Counted from the first letter of the stretch, positions 33,276 to 42,829 are shown. The stretch is 64,000 nucleotides of DNA from Akkermansiaceae bacterium (GCA_024233115.1 JACKQB010000004.1:558001-622000); one strand, 5' to 3'. Notes: generated from the sequence alone by a model not told the origin. A program made the numbers and translations.

Positions 33276-33605
33276 ATGAATGCGTCACAACAAAGCGCAG
33301 CGAAAGGGTTGGTTAAGCTGTGGGTTGTATTCATCCTATTACATCTTGTTTTGCTGACGGTGGATTGGGTAATTCGAGGTCAGAGTGGCGCAGCACAGTC
33401 ACAGCTTGATAATGAAGGATGGATAAACTTATTGATTTGTTGGATGAGTATGGTGGGGTTTTTCGTTTACTCGATTATTTTGCAGCCCTTCGAATGGCCA
33501 TGGTGGCTTAAGTTTATTGCTGGTGTTCTGCATACTTCGGTAGCAATCTTTTTACTTTTCATCTTAAGGATTTTCTACGCGATTAGTAATGGAGGAACAT
33601 TCTAA
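33276..33605 (+). CDS. Hypothetical polytopic membrane protein
   Basis: 109 aa with three hydrophobic segments (~12-32, ~48-66, ~74-100) and an aromatic patch P-F-E-W-P-W-W. Own stop. Function unknown. Confidence 0.65.
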   Translation: MNASQQSAAKGLVKLWVVFILLHLVLLTVDWVIRGQSGAAQSQLDNEGWINLLICWMSMVGFFVYSIILQPFEWPWWLKFIAGVLHTSVAIFLLFILRIFYAISNGGTF

Positions 33606-33611
33606 AAATTT

Positions 33612-33730
33612 GCCGAACAAGGCGCTTCATCCGACCGTTAACCGTCCGAGAGTTTGTTGCGGGCGGCTTGTTTACGACCATTTCAGGTTTTCGACTGTTG
33701 ACCCACCGGCGGTTGAGCTCTACGTTCGGC
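33612..33730 (+). other. attC site
   Basis: R'' GCCGAAC matches own TTCGGC; arm 1. Confidence 0.95.
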
Positions 33731-33742
33731 AATAATAATAAG

Positions 33743-34153
33743 ATGCGAAAATCAGTATTCATTTGGATAGCGGTATTTCTCTTCGTTGTTGGGGTTGGTT
33801 ATTTGAGTAAGCCTGATCGTGGGGGGTTAGTAGGCTGTGGTCAGGTATTCGGGTTGCCTGAGATAGAGCAGCTTGAACTTGATACTAAGCCGCTGATGAG
33901 TTGGCAGCCGTTTGAATCACCCAAGTATCGGTTTCATGCTTCTGATGCACAATTTGAGGCTTTAGATAGGATTCTCAGAAGCGAAGGCTATTCTGATTGG
34001 CAAGAGGGAGGTGTGAGTTTTGGCAGTATTTCACATGGCTGGACCTCTGACGAAGATTGGATCTATTGTAAGTCGTCGCATGAAGGGTATAATCTCTATT
34101 GGAGTTATAGCCGTACTCAAAAGCTTGTTTACGCAATTACATTTCCTCAATAA
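33743..34153 (+). CDS. Hypothetical membrane-anchored protein (copy 1 of 4)
   Basis: 136 aa. N-terminal helix V-F-I-W-I-A-V-F-L-F-V-V-G-V-G-Y, then a soluble domain with two Cys (V-G-C-G-Q-V-F, W-I-Y-C-K-S-S) and many Trp/Tyr (S-W-Q-P-F, Y-S-D-W-Q-E-G, L-Y-W-S-Y-S). Own stop 5 nt before R''. The same gene with the same attC recurs at 34287, 47164 and 54289, making it the most multiplied coding cassette here. Function unknown. Confidence 0.75.
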   Translation: MRKSVFIWIAVFLFVVGVGYLSKPDRGGLVGCGQVFGLPEIEQLELDTKPLMSWQPFESPKYRFHASDAQFEALDRILRSEGYSDWQEGGVSFGSISHGWTSDEDWIYCKSSHEGYNLYWSYSRTQKLVYAITFPQ

Positions 34154-34158
34154 ATGTG

Positions 34159-34274
34159 GCCGAACAAGGCGCTTCATCCGACCGTTAACCGTTCTCGACG
34201 CGCGCAGTTTGAGAGTGAAAGACCATTTTAGGTTTCTGACATTTACACACCGGCGGTTGAGCTCTACGTTCGGC
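34159..34274 (+). other. attC site
   Basis: R'' GCCGAAC matches own TTCGGC; arm 1; loop TTCTCGACGCGCGCAG, same in all four copies. Confidence 0.95.
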
Positions 34275-34286
34275 AATAATAATAAG

Positions 34287-34697
34287 ATGCGAAAATCAGT
34301 ATTCATTTGGATAGCGGTATTTCTCTTCGTTGTTGGGGTTGGTTATTTGAGTAAGCCTGATCGTGGGGGGTTAGTAGGCTGTGGTCAGGTATTCGGGTTG
34401 CCTGAGATAGAGCAGCTTGAACTTGATACTAAGCCGCTGATGAGTTGGCAGCCGTTTGAATCACCCAAGTATCGGTTTCATGCTTCTGATGCACAATTTG
34501 AGGCTTTAGATAGGATTCTCAGAAGCGAAGGCTATTCTGATTGGCAAGAGGGAGGTGTGAGTTTTGGCAGTATTTCACATGGCTGGACCTCTGACGAAGA
34601 TTGGATCTATTGTAAGTCGTCGCATGAAGGGTATAATCTCTATTGGAGTTATAGCCGTACTCAAAAGCTTGTTTACGCAATTACATTTCCTCAATAA
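34287..34697 (+). CDS. Hypothetical membrane-anchored protein (copy 2 of 4)
   Basis: Same 136-aa protein as 33743, in direct tandem with it. The perfect repeat unit is one whole cassette (33725-34268 and 34269-34812). Confidence 0.75.
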   Translation: MRKSVFIWIAVFLFVVGVGYLSKPDRGGLVGCGQVFGLPEIEQLELDTKPLMSWQPFESPKYRFHASDAQFEALDRILRSEGYSDWQEGGVSFGSISHGWTSDEDWIYCKSSHEGYNLYWSYSRTQKLVYAITFPQ

Positions 34698-34702
34698 ATG
34701 TG

Positions 34703-34818
34703 GCCGAACAAGGCGCTTCATCCGACCGTTAACCGTTCTCGACGCGCGCAGTTTGAGAGTGAAAGACCATTTTAGGTTTCTGACATTTACACACCGGCGG
34801 TTGAGCTCTACGTTCGCC
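34703..34818 (+). other. attC site
   Basis: R'' GCCGAAC matches own TTCGGC; arm 1; as 34159. Confidence 0.95.
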
Positions 34819-35116
34819 AATAATAAGAATTGAGTCTCCGCGTTCATCATCCCGCTCAGTCGACTTCAAGAGCTGGTTATCATCGTTCGTTCGCGCACAT
34901 GGATCAGGATTGAGACGATTGCCACCTTGGTTCGTTTCCAGGCGTTCCCCTGACAGAGTGCTGGACTATTCCGAATCGGCTTGGGTTGATTATTCAGAAT
35001 CGCCGTCGAACAAGGCGCTTCATCCGACCGTTAACCGCCCCACAGTTTGCCGCGAGTGAGAGGTATTGACCATTTCAGGTTTGCGGCGGTTGACTCACCG
35101 GCGGTTGAGCTCTACG
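34813..35116 (+). repeat. Family A ORF-less cassette, copy 5
   Basis: Near-identical to copies 1 and 3. Confidence 0.85.
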
Positions 35117-35122
35117 TTCGCC
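35005..35122 (+). other. attC site
   Basis: R'' GTCGAAC, mismatch to own TTCGCC; arm 1. Confidence 0.95.
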
Positions 35123-35420
35123 AATAATAAGAATTGAGTCTCCGCGTTCATCATCCCGCTCAGTCGACTTCAAGAGCTGGTTATCATCGTTCGTTCGCGC
35201 ACATGGATCAGGATTGAGACGATCGCCACCTTGGTTCGTTTCCAGGCGTTCCCCTGACAGAGTGCTGGACTATTCCGAATCGGCTTGGGTTGATTATTCA
35301 GAATCGCCGTCGAACAAGGCGCTTCATCCGACCGTTAACCGTCCCGCAGTTTGCCACGAGTGAGAGGTATCGACCATTTTAGGTTCGTGGCGGTTGACTC
35401 GGCGGCGGTTGAGCTCTACG
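35117..35420 (+). repeat. Family A ORF-less cassette, copy 6
   Basis: Tandem with copy 5; body the same but for one base, attC loop different (GTCCCGCAGTTTGCCACG). Confidence 0.85.
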
Positions 35421-35426
35421 TTCGCC
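35309..35426 (+). other. attC site
   Basis: R'' GTCGAAC, mismatch to own TTCGCC; arm 1. Confidence 0.95.
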
Positions 35427-35873
35427 AATAATAATAATTTTCTGAAGTTGGCGGTTCTCGATGCACCATGATGGAAGGTTCCGCTGATGATCGCAGGTGG
35501 TTTGATCCGTCGCTGGTGTCTTGAACGGCATCATCGTGCAGGGCACAGGTTCCGGCGGATGAGATTTTTCAGGTGTCACTTTTTGGGCGCGAGGGCGTGG
35601 TTCGTGCAAGGGTTTCGCAAGATACTGGCACATCGCGTCGATTCACTAAGCGCGGCTTCCACCGGTGCCAGAAACTTGCTGTCGGCGGTTCTTGGCGGGG
35701 TTGCGAGAGAGCCAGCACGATGCGATCACGAGTCGGCTTGGGTTGATTATTCAGAATAGCCGTCGAACAAGGCGCTTCATCCGACCGTTAACCGTCCCAC
35801 AGTTTGCAGCGAGTGAGAGGTATCGACCATTTCAGGTTCGCGGCGGTTGACTCGGCGGCGGTTGAGCTCTACG
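35421..35873 (+). repeat. Family D ORF-less cassette, copy 3
   Basis: Right end is the family A type (GAGTCGGCTTGGGTTGATTATTC), so this copy is a D/A hybrid. Confidence 0.85.
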
Positions 35874-35879
35874 TTCGGC
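35762..35879 (+). other. attC site
   Basis: R'' GTCGAAC, mismatch to own TTCGCC; arm 1. Confidence 0.95.
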
Positions 35880-36319
35880 AATTATTATGAAGATTGCGAC
35901 TTAGCATGTTGCGTTTCGGTCACATCGATTGGATATTTGGTGGATTGCGATTTGAGGTGTTGGATCGGCACTGTTCGTTTTAGATTCTCGTTAATTGATC
36001 TGGATGTTTTGCAGCGACCTGTCTGATGACTGAACTGTTCAACCATTAATTTTCGCATCCCGTTTTCCTTCGTTCCTGGTTTGATCTACATTTCGTGTTG
36101 TGTATTTCGCAGCGTCATTGATTCACGCGGAGGTTTTCAGCCAGCAACCAACGGTCGGTGTTAATGTTGACTTTGACCCGTTTCAGGATGGATAGCTTGC
36201 CCCGATGAGGCCGAACAAGGCGCTTCATCCGACCGTTAACCGTTCTCGACGCGCGTAGTTTGAGAGTGAAAGACCGTTTTTGGTTTCTGACATTTACACA
36301 CCGGCGGTTGAGCTATACG
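35874..36319 (+). repeat. Family E-related ORF-less cassette, diverged
   Basis: Keeps fragments of family E (CGTTTCGGTCACATCGAT, GATATTTGGTGGAT, TCTGATGACTGA) but has drifted far from the other copies. No ORF. Confidence 0.6.
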
Positions 36320-36325
36320 TTAGCC
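36210..36325 (+). other. attC site
   Basis: R'' GCCGAAC matches own TTCGGC; arm 1; closing core GTTAGCC. Confidence 0.95.
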
Positions 36326-36334
36326 AATAATAAT

Positions 36335-36916
36335 ATGAAACAACGACTATTCATTATTCTACTGTTATCAATATCTCATCTTGTAGCACAGGACAAAGAC
36401 TCGATCATAAAGCATCAATTCAACGCTGCCCTAGAGGCGCAACTTAATCATAAGTTTGTTGAATTAGCGGATATACAGCATCCCATTACATTGCGTTTTT
36501 TTAGGCAGCGCATGGGTATCGAATATGAAAAGTTGAGAAAGACCTATTCGGCAGCAACGCTGTCTAAGGTTATAGGTATTAACGGTAATCCAAAGACATC
36601 CCCTCTTAGCGATAAAGATGTATTTGTTAACATCTGTAACAAGGCTGCTGAGTTGGAGCCCAGTTTTGCTGGGGATAAAAAGTATCTACCTATTTTTGTT
36701 CATGGTATAATCCATAGTGAGAGGGGAGATGCTTTTATCATTTATGAATATGCTGTAAGGGAAGAAGCAGAGGAATCAACTATTAGATTTAGACAACCCG
36801 GGGTAAGTGTGTTTATTAAGCACAACGATGAATGGTTAATGAAGTCATCGGCTTTATCAAAGACGTTACCCATAGTTTGGAAGCGTGAACTATATCGCAT
36901 GAACAAAAAAAATTAG
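36335..36916 (+). CDS. Hypothetical exported protein
   Basis: 193 aa. Signal peptide L-F-I-I-L-L-L-S-I-S-H-L-V-A-Q. The mature part starts with helices and ends with strands (F-I-I-Y-E-Y-A-V-R-E-E-A-E-E-S-T-I-R-F, V-S-V-F-I-K-H-N-D-E-W-L-M-K), suggesting a small alpha+beta domain. Starts 16 nt after the core. The stop overlaps the first base of R''. Function unknown. Confidence 0.7.
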   Translation: MKQRLFIILLLSISHLVAQDKDSIIKHQFNAALEAQLNHKFVELADIQHPITLRFFRQRMGIEYEKLRKTYSAATLSKVIGINGNPKTSPLSDKDVFVNICNKAAELEPSFAGDKKYLPIFVHGIIHSERGDAFIIYEYAVREEAEESTIRFRQPGVSVFIKHNDEWLMKSSALSKTLPIVWKRELYRMNKKN

Positions 36917-37032
36917 GCTAACAAGTCGCTGCATCCGACCGCTAACCGCGCTCGACTTTGCTCGGTCACACGCGAAAGACAGTTTAGATTTCTCAGCTGT
37001 TGATTAAGCGGCGGTTGAGCTTTACGTTCGGC
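36916..37032 (+). other. attC site
   Basis: R'' GGCTAAC matches own TTAGCC; arm 2. Confidence 0.95.
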
Positions 37033-37451
37033 GATAATTAGATGGATGTTTCATGGATTGTTCGTTTCGGTGACATCGATGGGGGATTTGGCTGGTCGAG
37101 ATTTCTGGTGTTGTGGCGGTGCTGTGCGGCTTGGGTTTCCGTTGATCGATCTGGATTGCCCGTCGCCACCTGTCCGATGACTGAGCCACTCATCCATGAA
37201 TTTTTGTCACCTGGGCTGGTTCGGTCGTGACTCTGCGGTTTCCGGCACATTATTTCATGCAGGCGTGTGCTGAGTGGTGCGGTCGGGGTTCATGGTTTGA
37301 CATCGGTTTCAGGCGCTGGCACGGGAAGTGAGAATAGTTGCCGAACAAGGCGCTGCATCCGACCGTTAACCGCCCCACAGTTTGCCGCAGGTGAGAGGTA
37401 TCGACCATTTCAGGTTCGCGGCGGTTGACTCACCGGCGGTTGAGCTCTACG
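37027..37451 (+). repeat. Family E ORF-less cassette, copy 4
   Basis: The usual TAG is TGG here, so a 62-codon frame runs from ATG 37042 to a TGA (GGTCGTGACTC) at 37228-37230. Confidence 0.85.
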
Positions 37452-37457
37452 TTCGGC
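37340..37457 (+). other. attC site
   Basis: R'' GCCGAAC matches own TTCGGC; hybrid arm GGCGCTGC. Confidence 0.95.
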
Positions 37458-37472
37458 AATAATAAGAAAGAC

Positions 37473-37823
37473 ATGAAACACCACGGAGAGTATACGGCAC
37501 AGTGTATCTTGGCAGCTCTACAATCTTTGGTCATTGTTGGTGGATGTTTGCTTACGGCTACGATCCTCAAGACGATGGGTTATCCTGATCGTTTTACCGA
37601 GTTGCCCTTTCAGTTAGTGGTCATCCGCAATTGGGGATTTTTACTAATTCTAATTCCGTTGACATGGGTTTGTTGCACCATTTGGTTCGAGCGTAATCGT
37701 GCCGAGTGGTTTTCTAAGCGGTGGACGGTCTCAACGGGTATCGTGCTTCTGATAGCTCTTGGTGGATATATGCTGATTTGTATGGGAAGGGCTGGATCCA
37801 CTCTCATACAGGCTGTAGAGTAA
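37473..37823 (+). CDS. Hypothetical polytopic membrane protein
   Basis: 116 aa, three hydrophobic helices (~12-34, ~48-68, ~84-104), with W-F-E-R-N-R-A-E-W-F between the last two. Start 21 nt after the core. Own stop ~13 nt before R''. Function unknown. Confidence 0.65.
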   Translation: MKHHGEYTAQCILAALQSLVIVGGCLLTATILKTMGYPDRFTELPFQLVVIRNWGFLLILIPLTWVCCTIWFERNRAEWFSKRWTVSTGIVLLIALGGYMLICMGRAGSTLIQAVE

Positions 37824-37835
37824 ACCAAGAATGTG

Positions 37836-37954
37836 GCCGAACAAGGCGCTTCATCCGACCGTTAACCGTCCGTGAGTTTGTTGCGGGCGGCTTGTTTACG
37901 GCCATTTCAGGTTTTCGACTGTTGACCCACCGGCGGTTGAGCTCTACGTTCGGC
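37836..37954 (+). other. attC site
   Basis: R'' GCCGAAC matches own TTCGGC; arm 1. Confidence 0.95.
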
Positions 37955-37967
37955 AATAATAAGAATC

Positions 37968-38192
37968 ATGAGTAACATCACCACATTAACGAAAGTTGAT
38001 TCCAGTATGATATACGCTATCGGTTACGATGAGAAGAATCAGATATTAGAAGCTGTATTTACTAGAGGAGGCATATGGGAGTATCATAATTTTCCGAAAG
38101 AGGCTTACCAGAGCCTAATTGATTCTGATTCCATAGGGTCGCATATGAGATACGCTGTTCTCGGGTGTTATGACGAAGTGAGAGTTTCATGA
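37968..38192 (+). CDS. KTSC-domain protein (copy 2 of 2)
   Basis: Same 74-aa protein as 11156. The cassette, its ~80-nt non-coding tail and its attC are duplicated with about one base change (GGAATTCTTGG / GGGATTCTTGG). Confidence 0.8.
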   Translation: MSNITTLTKVDSSMIYAIGYDEKNQILEAVFTRGGIWEYHNFPKEAYQSLIDSDSIGSHMRYAVLGCYDEVRVS

Positions 38193-38275
38193 TCAGGCTT
38201 CGCACACTTACAGATACGGTCGGGATTCTTGGTTGCTGACGGTTTGATATTCTGGGAGCGGTTTCCAAGAACGTG

Positions 38276-38393
38276 GCCGAACAAGGCGCTTCATCCGACC
38301 GTTAACCGCCCCACAGTTTGCCGCGAGTGAGAGGTATCGACCATTCTTGATTTTCGACTGTTGACCCACCGGCGGTTGAGCTCTACGTTCGGC
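38276..38393 (+). other. attC site
   Basis: R'' GCCGAAC matches own TTCGGC; arm 1; as 11464. Confidence 0.95.
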
Positions 38394-38744
38394 AATATTA
38401 GTATTTTTCCTGCTTCATCGTTGCCTCGTGTTAGATCGGCCTACGTAATTCCATCTGATATTTGGCACCGCTTAAGAAGAATATTCTCTGGTTCGATCGA
38501 TGAATGAATTGTGGCGATGATGGTTGCTTGACCTGAAATTCTTTTCCCAGTTGATCGCCGTTGCAGCGCGCTAGATAGATGGAATCGTGTTGCTCGGTTG
38601 ATATGATACCAGCACGATGAAACCAAAAACGAAGCCGAACAAGTCGCTGCATCCGACCGCTAACCGTCCTCGACGCCGATCTGGTTTACAGGATTGAGAC
38701 TTTTAGATATTCGACTGTTGCTATGGCGGCGGTTGAGCTTTACG
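38388..38744 (+). repeat. Singleton ORF-less cassette
   Basis: Opens TTCGGCAATATTAGTATTTTTCC. No plus-strand ORF. The only open minus frames (38431-38652, 38441-38626) run through attC and look incidental. Not related by eye to families A-H. Confidence 0.6.
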
Positions 38745-38750
38745 TTCGGC
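38634..38750 (+). other. attC site
   Basis: R'' GCCGAAC matches own TTCGGC; arm 2. Confidence 0.95.
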
Positions 38751-38763
38751 AATAATAAGAATA

Positions 38764-39144
38764 ATGACTGCATTGATACTGAAATGGCTTTTCATAGCGG
38801 CTGCATATTTGGGACCGTTCCTTTTCGTATTCATCTTTCGTCGGTTCTGGAGGACTGGGCACGCTTCGGGTTTTATGGTGAAGTCTATTTACTGGCCGTT
38901 AATGTGGATTAGTGGCTTTTTATTCCTGCAGGCATCGTTGACTCAGCACCAGGTGCACTGGATAGATGTGCATGGTGGGTTGCCGCGCACAGAAGATGAT
39001 ATGATGGCATTTGGTGATGGCCCTAATGTCAGCGCATCATGGGTTATCACTGCTTTGGTGCCACTTTTTCTAGCATACACTCTTGGAAGATGCTTATCTC
39101 GAAGCAAGAATGTGGCCGAACAAGTCGCTGCATCCGACCGCTAA
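38764..39144 (+). CDS. Polytopic membrane protein with attC-encoded tail
   Basis: 126 aa. Helices ~5-26, ~42-58 and ~90-108, with an extracytoplasmic acidic loop (H-G-G-L-P-R-T-E-D-D-M-M-A-F-G-D-G-P). Ends S-R-S-K-N-V-A-E-Q-V-A-A-S-D-R in attC. Function unknown. Confidence 0.67.
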   Translation: MTALILKWLFIAAAYLGPFLFVFIFRRFWRTGHASGFMVKSIYWPLMWISGFLFLQASLTQHQVHWIDVHGGLPRTEDDMMAFGDGPNVSASWVITALVPLFLAYTLGRCLSRSKNVAEQVAASDR

Positions 39145-39232
39145 CCGTCCACGACTTCACGGCATGATAGAGAGAAAAACCATTTTAGATATTTGACTGT
39201 TGCTTAGGCGGCGGTTGAGCTTTACGTTCGGC
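39115..39232 (+). other. attC site
   Basis: R'' GCCGAAC matches own TTCGGC; arm 2; supplies upstream stop. Confidence 0.95.
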
Positions 39233-39242
39233 AATAATAATT

Positions 39243-39590
39243 ATGAAGCAATCTCGACTCGTCATGATAACCGTTGTTGTTTCTCTAGCGGCAATATCAT
39301 GTGGAATTTATGGCTGGCATAAGCGAGGCAAAGATCGGGCTCAATGCATGCTAAATATACGCAACGCACATCAATTACTGAGATCGTATGAGAGTGTGAC
39401 GAGTAAATATCAATCTGGTGAATCAGTAGATTTTAATGAGGTCTGTCGAGAATGGGGGGTTGATGAGGAATTTGAATGCCCTTCAGGGGGAGTATATACT
39501 TGGGTGAAGAAGTATTCAGCACCTATCGGAACCCCGTATTTACGATGTTCGCACAAGCATCATAATCCTACAGATACAAGTGGATGGTAG
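39243..39590 (+). CDS. Putative pseudopilin-like or membrane-anchored Cys-containing protein
   Basis: 115 aa. N-terminal helix M-I-T-V-V-V-S-L-A-A-I-S-C-G-I-Y-G-W, then Q-C-M-L-N-I-R-N-A-H-Q-L-L-R-S-Y and a Cys-containing end E-C-P-S-G-G-V-Y-T-W...Y-L-R-C-S-H. N-terminal helix plus C-P-x-G-G-x-Y...C-x-H is a layout I know from Verrucomicrobiota pseudopilins, but the prepilin G/F-T-L-x-E motif is absent. Assignment tentative. Confidence 0.65.
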   Translation: MKQSRLVMITVVVSLAAISCGIYGWHKRGKDRAQCMLNIRNAHQLLRSYESVTSKYQSGESVDFNEVCREWGVDEEFECPSGGVYTWVKKYSAPIGTPYLRCSHKHHNPTDTSGW

Positions 39591-39602
39591 GCGAAGAATG
39601 TG

Positions 39603-39721
39603 GCCGAACAAGTCGCTGCATCCGACGCTTGACAGCGTCGCGACTCCGCTCGGTTTCAGGGATGGAATGATTTCTGGTTTTTCAGCGTTTAATCCCGGCG
39701 CGGTTGAGCTATACGTTCGAT
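39603..39721 (+). other. attC site, deviant left arm
   Basis: R'' GCCGAAC matches own TTCGGC; arm 2, but TCCGACGCTTGACAGCGTCGC replaces the usual TCCGACCGCTAACCG and makes its own hairpin; closing core GTTCGAT. Confidence 0.88.
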
Positions 39722-40189
39722 AATAATAATTCGGATTCTACGCATTCAGGATCTCCGGTGGGACATACAAGGGTTTTCGTCGTGATGTTCGGCACCCGAT
39801 TTGGCGAGTTCAGTATCGCTGACTCACATCACCACGGGATCGGTAATGATGCGGAGTGACATTTGATAATTTCCTCGATGGAACACGCAAGGGTTTAGCC
39901 TGGCTGCTCTCCGGGAAGATCCTTCGTTCCTCAGGAACATCCCTGCGATTGCCAGGCGGAACGAAAGAGGATGTTTGGTAGATCACGATTCATGGCCGCG
40001 CAACGCTGATGGACACATCCAATGGTTCTGGATCTTCGTTACCCACGGCAGTTTTCAGGCGCATTGATCTGTGTGGATCGAACAAGGCGATGCATCCGAC
40101 CCGTTACCGGTTAAAAGTCGGGCATCTGTTTCGGAGCGTATATCTGTTTTCGGTATTTTAACATTGTTCGTAGGCGGTTGATCTTTACG
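39716..40189 (+). repeat. Family F ORF-less cassette, copy 3
   Basis: Appears identical to copy 1 over the whole body and attC. Confidence 0.85.
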
Positions 40190-40195
40190 TTCGGC
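40077..40195 (+). other. attC site
   Basis: R'' ATCGAAC matches own TTCGAT; arm 3. Confidence 0.95.
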
Positions 40196-40614
40196 GATAA
40201 TTATATGGATGTTTCATGGATTGTTCGTTTCGGTGACATCGATGGGGGATTTGGCTGGTCGAGATTTCTGATGTTGTGGCGGTGCTGTTCGGTTTAGGTT
40301 TCCGTTGATCGATCTGGATTGCCCGTCGCCACCTGTCCGATGACTGAGCCACTCATCCATGAATTTTTGTCACCTGGGCTGGTTCGGTCGTGGCTTTGCG
40401 GTTTCCGGCACATTATTTCATGCAGGCGTGTGCTGAGAGGTGCGGTCGAGGTTCATGGTTGGACATCGGTTTCAGGCGCTGGCATGTGAAGTGAGAATAG
40501 TTGCCGAACAAGGCGCTTCATCCGACCGTTAACCGCCCCACAGTTTGCCGCGGGTGAGAGGTATCGACCATTCTTGATTTTCGACTGTTGACCCACCGGC
40601 GGTTGAGCTCTACG
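40190..40614 (+). repeat. Family E ORF-less cassette, copy 5
   Basis: Has the TAG stop in the short frame; GATAATTATATGGATG start context. Confidence 0.85.
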
Positions 40615-40620
40615 TTCGGC
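40503..40620 (+). other. attC site
   Basis: R'' GCCGAAC matches own TTCGGC; arm 1. Confidence 0.95.
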
Positions 40621-41039
40621 GATTATTAGATGGATGTGTCATGGATTGTTCGTTTCGGTTACATCGATGGGGGATTTGGCGGGTCGAGATTCCTGGCGTT
40701 GCATCGGTGCTGTTCGGCTTGGGTTTCCGTTGATCGATCTGGATTGCCCGTCGCCACCTGTCCGATGACTGAGCCACTCATCCATGAATTTTTGTCACCT
40801 GGGCTGGTTCGGTCGTGGCTTTGCGGTTTCCGGCACATTATTTCATGCAGGCGTGTGCTGAGAGGTGCGGTCGAGGTTCATGGTTGGACATCGGTTTCAG
40901 GCGCTGGCATGGGAAGTGAGAATAGTTGCCGAACAAGGCGCTTCATCCGACCGTTAACCGTCCCACAGTTTGCAGCAGGGGAAAGGTATCGACCATTTCA
41001 GGTTTGCGGCGGTTGACTCACCGGCGGTTGAGCTCTACG
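40615..41039 (+). repeat. Family E ORF-less cassette, copy 6 (longest open frame)
   Basis: Tandem with copy 5. From ATG 40630 a 128-codon frame runs through the body and attC (stop 41016) because both usual stops are sense codons. Codon use and drift between copies do not look like a maintained protein. Confidence 0.8.
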
Positions 41040-41045
41040 TTCGCT
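40928..41045 (+). other. attC site
   Basis: R'' GCCGAAC matches own TTCGGC; arm 1; closing core GTTCGCT. Confidence 0.95.
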
Positions 41046-41057
41046 AATAATAAGAAA

Positions 41058-41477
41058 ATGCCCCGCATATTACGAATTTCAGTTGTCGACCCCGATCCCG
41101 ATTATCTAGGTATCGAGATTTACGCAGCGAGTGAGCGTTATGCTGGTTCGACTAGGATATACACTAGTGAGGATGAGTTGAGCGAGTTCGGTCGTGTGAT
41201 AGAGGGCTTTCCCTCGGCTGCGAGTGATACGCGAAACTACGTTTTGGGAACGGAAGAAGATGGTTTTGCTGGAGGATACATCGAGTTCCGATTTTACTGT
41301 ACAGATGGAGCTGGTCACGCTGCCATTGGCATTAGAATGACAGATGATATGAATCGCAATTACACGGAAGCGTCAGCCTCATTTTCATTTGCAGTTACTC
41401 CAGCTGAGATCGATACGTTTGTGGCTGGTTTGATGCGAGTAGCAGCAGCTCGATCTGGTTGCGTTGAACTCGAATAA
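41058..41477 (+). CDS. Hypothetical cytoplasmic beta-rich protein
   Basis: 139 aa, acidic, no export signal. Strands I-L-R-I-S-V-V-D-P-D-P-D-Y-L-G-I-E-I-Y-A and G-Y-I-E-F-R-F-Y-C-T-D-G-A-G-H-A-A-I-G-I-R-M, then a helix (E-I-D-T-F-V-A-G-L-M-R-V-A-A-A). I have the impression of a widespread small family, but cannot name it. Somewhat more GC-rich than its neighbours. Confidence 0.7.
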   Translation: MPRILRISVVDPDPDYLGIEIYAASERYAGSTRIYTSEDELSEFGRVIEGFPSAASDTRNYVLGTEEDGFAGGYIEFRFYCTDGAGHAAIGIRMTDDMNRNYTEASASFSFAVTPAEIDTFVAGLMRVAAARSGCVELE

Positions 41478-41481
41478 TCTA

Positions 41482-41599
41482 AGCGAACAAGGCGCTTCAT
41501 CCGACCGTTAACCGTCCCGCAGTTTGCTGCGAGTCAGAGGTATCGACCATTTTCGGTTTGCGGCGGTTGACCCACCGGCGGTTGAGCTCTACGTTCGCC
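41482..41599 (+). other. attC site
   Basis: R'' AGCGAAC matches own TTCGCT; arm 1. Confidence 0.95.
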
Positions 41600-42046
41600 A
41601 ATAATAATAATTTTCTGAGGTTGGCGGTTCTCGATGCACCATGATGGAAGGTTCCGTTGATGATCTCAGGTTGCTTGATCCGTTGCTGATGTCTTGAACG
41701 GCATCATCGTGCAGGGCACAGGTTCCGGCGGATGAGATTCCCCAGGTGTTACTTTTTGGGCGCAAGGGCGTGGTTCGTGCAAGGGTTTCGCAAGATACTG
41801 GCACATCGCGTCGATTCACTAAGCGCGGCTTCCTCCGGTGCCAGAAACTTGCTGTCGGCGGTTCTTGGCGGGGTTGCGAGAGATCCAGCACGATGCGATC
41901 ACGAGTCGGCACATCCTGACTATTCAGAATCGCCGTCGAACAAGGCGCTTCATCCGACCGTTAACCGTCCCACAGTTTGCAGCGAGTGAGAGGTATTGAC
42001 CACTTCAGGTTTTCGACGGTTGACCCACCGGCGGTTGAGCTCTACG
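41594..42046 (+). repeat. Family D ORF-less cassette, copy 4
   Basis: As 9358-9810. Confidence 0.85.
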
Positions 42047-42052
42047 TTCGAT
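41935..42052 (+). other. attC site
   Basis: R'' GTCGAAC, mismatch to own TTCGCC; arm 1. Confidence 0.95.
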
Positions 42053-42519
42053 AATAATAATTCGGATTCTACGCATTCAGGATCTCCGGTGGGACATACA
42101 AGGGTTTTCGTCGTGATGTTCGGCACCCGATTTGGCGAGTTCAGTATCGCTGACTCACATCACCACGGGATCGCTGATGACCTGAAGTGACATTTGATAA
42201 TCTCCTCGATGGAACACGCAAGGGTTTAGCCTGGCTGCTCTCCGGGAAGATCCTTCGTTCCTCAGGAACATCCCTGCGATTGCCAGGCGGAGCGAAAGAG
42301 GTGTTTGGTAGATCACGATTCATGGCCGCGCAACGCTGATGGACACATCTAATGGTTCTGGATCTTCGTTACCCTCGGCAGTTTAAAGGCGCATTGATCT
42401 GTGTAGATCGAACAAGGCGATGCATCCGACCCGTTACCGGTTAATAGTCGGGCATCTGTTTCGGAGCGTATATCTGTTTTCGGTATTTTAACATTGTTCG
42501 TAGGCGGTTGATCTTTACG
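42047..42519 (+). repeat. Family F ORF-less cassette, copy 4
   Basis: Central GATCGCTGATGACCTGAAGTGAC as in copy 2; right end as in copies 1 and 3. Confidence 0.85.
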
Positions 42520-42525
42520 TTCGCC
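42407..42525 (+). other. attC site
   Basis: R'' ATCGAAC matches own TTCGAT; arm 3. Confidence 0.95.
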
Positions 42526-42823
42526 AATAATAAGAATTGAGTCTCCGTGTTCATCATCCCGCTCAGTCGCTTTCAAGAGCCGGCTATCATCGTTCGTTCG
42601 CGCACATCGATCAGGATTGAGACGATTTTCACCTTGGTTCGTTTCCAGGCGGTCACCTGACAGAGTGCTGGACTATTCCGAATCGGCACATCCTGACTAT
42701 TCAGAATAGCCGTCGAACAAGGCGCTTCATCCGACCGTTAACCGTCCCGCAGTTTGCAGCAGGGGAGAGGTATCGACCATTTCAGGTTTGCGGCGGTTGA
42801 CTCACCGGCGGTTGAGCTCTACG
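42520..42823 (+). repeat. Family A ORF-less cassette, copy 7
   Basis: Right end is the family D type (CGGCACATCCTGACTATTC), an A/D hybrid; same as 44209. Confidence 0.85.
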
Positions 42824-42829
42824 TTCGGC
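42712..42829 (+). other. attC site
   Basis: R'' GTCGAAC, mismatch to own TTCGCC; arm 1. Confidence 0.95.
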
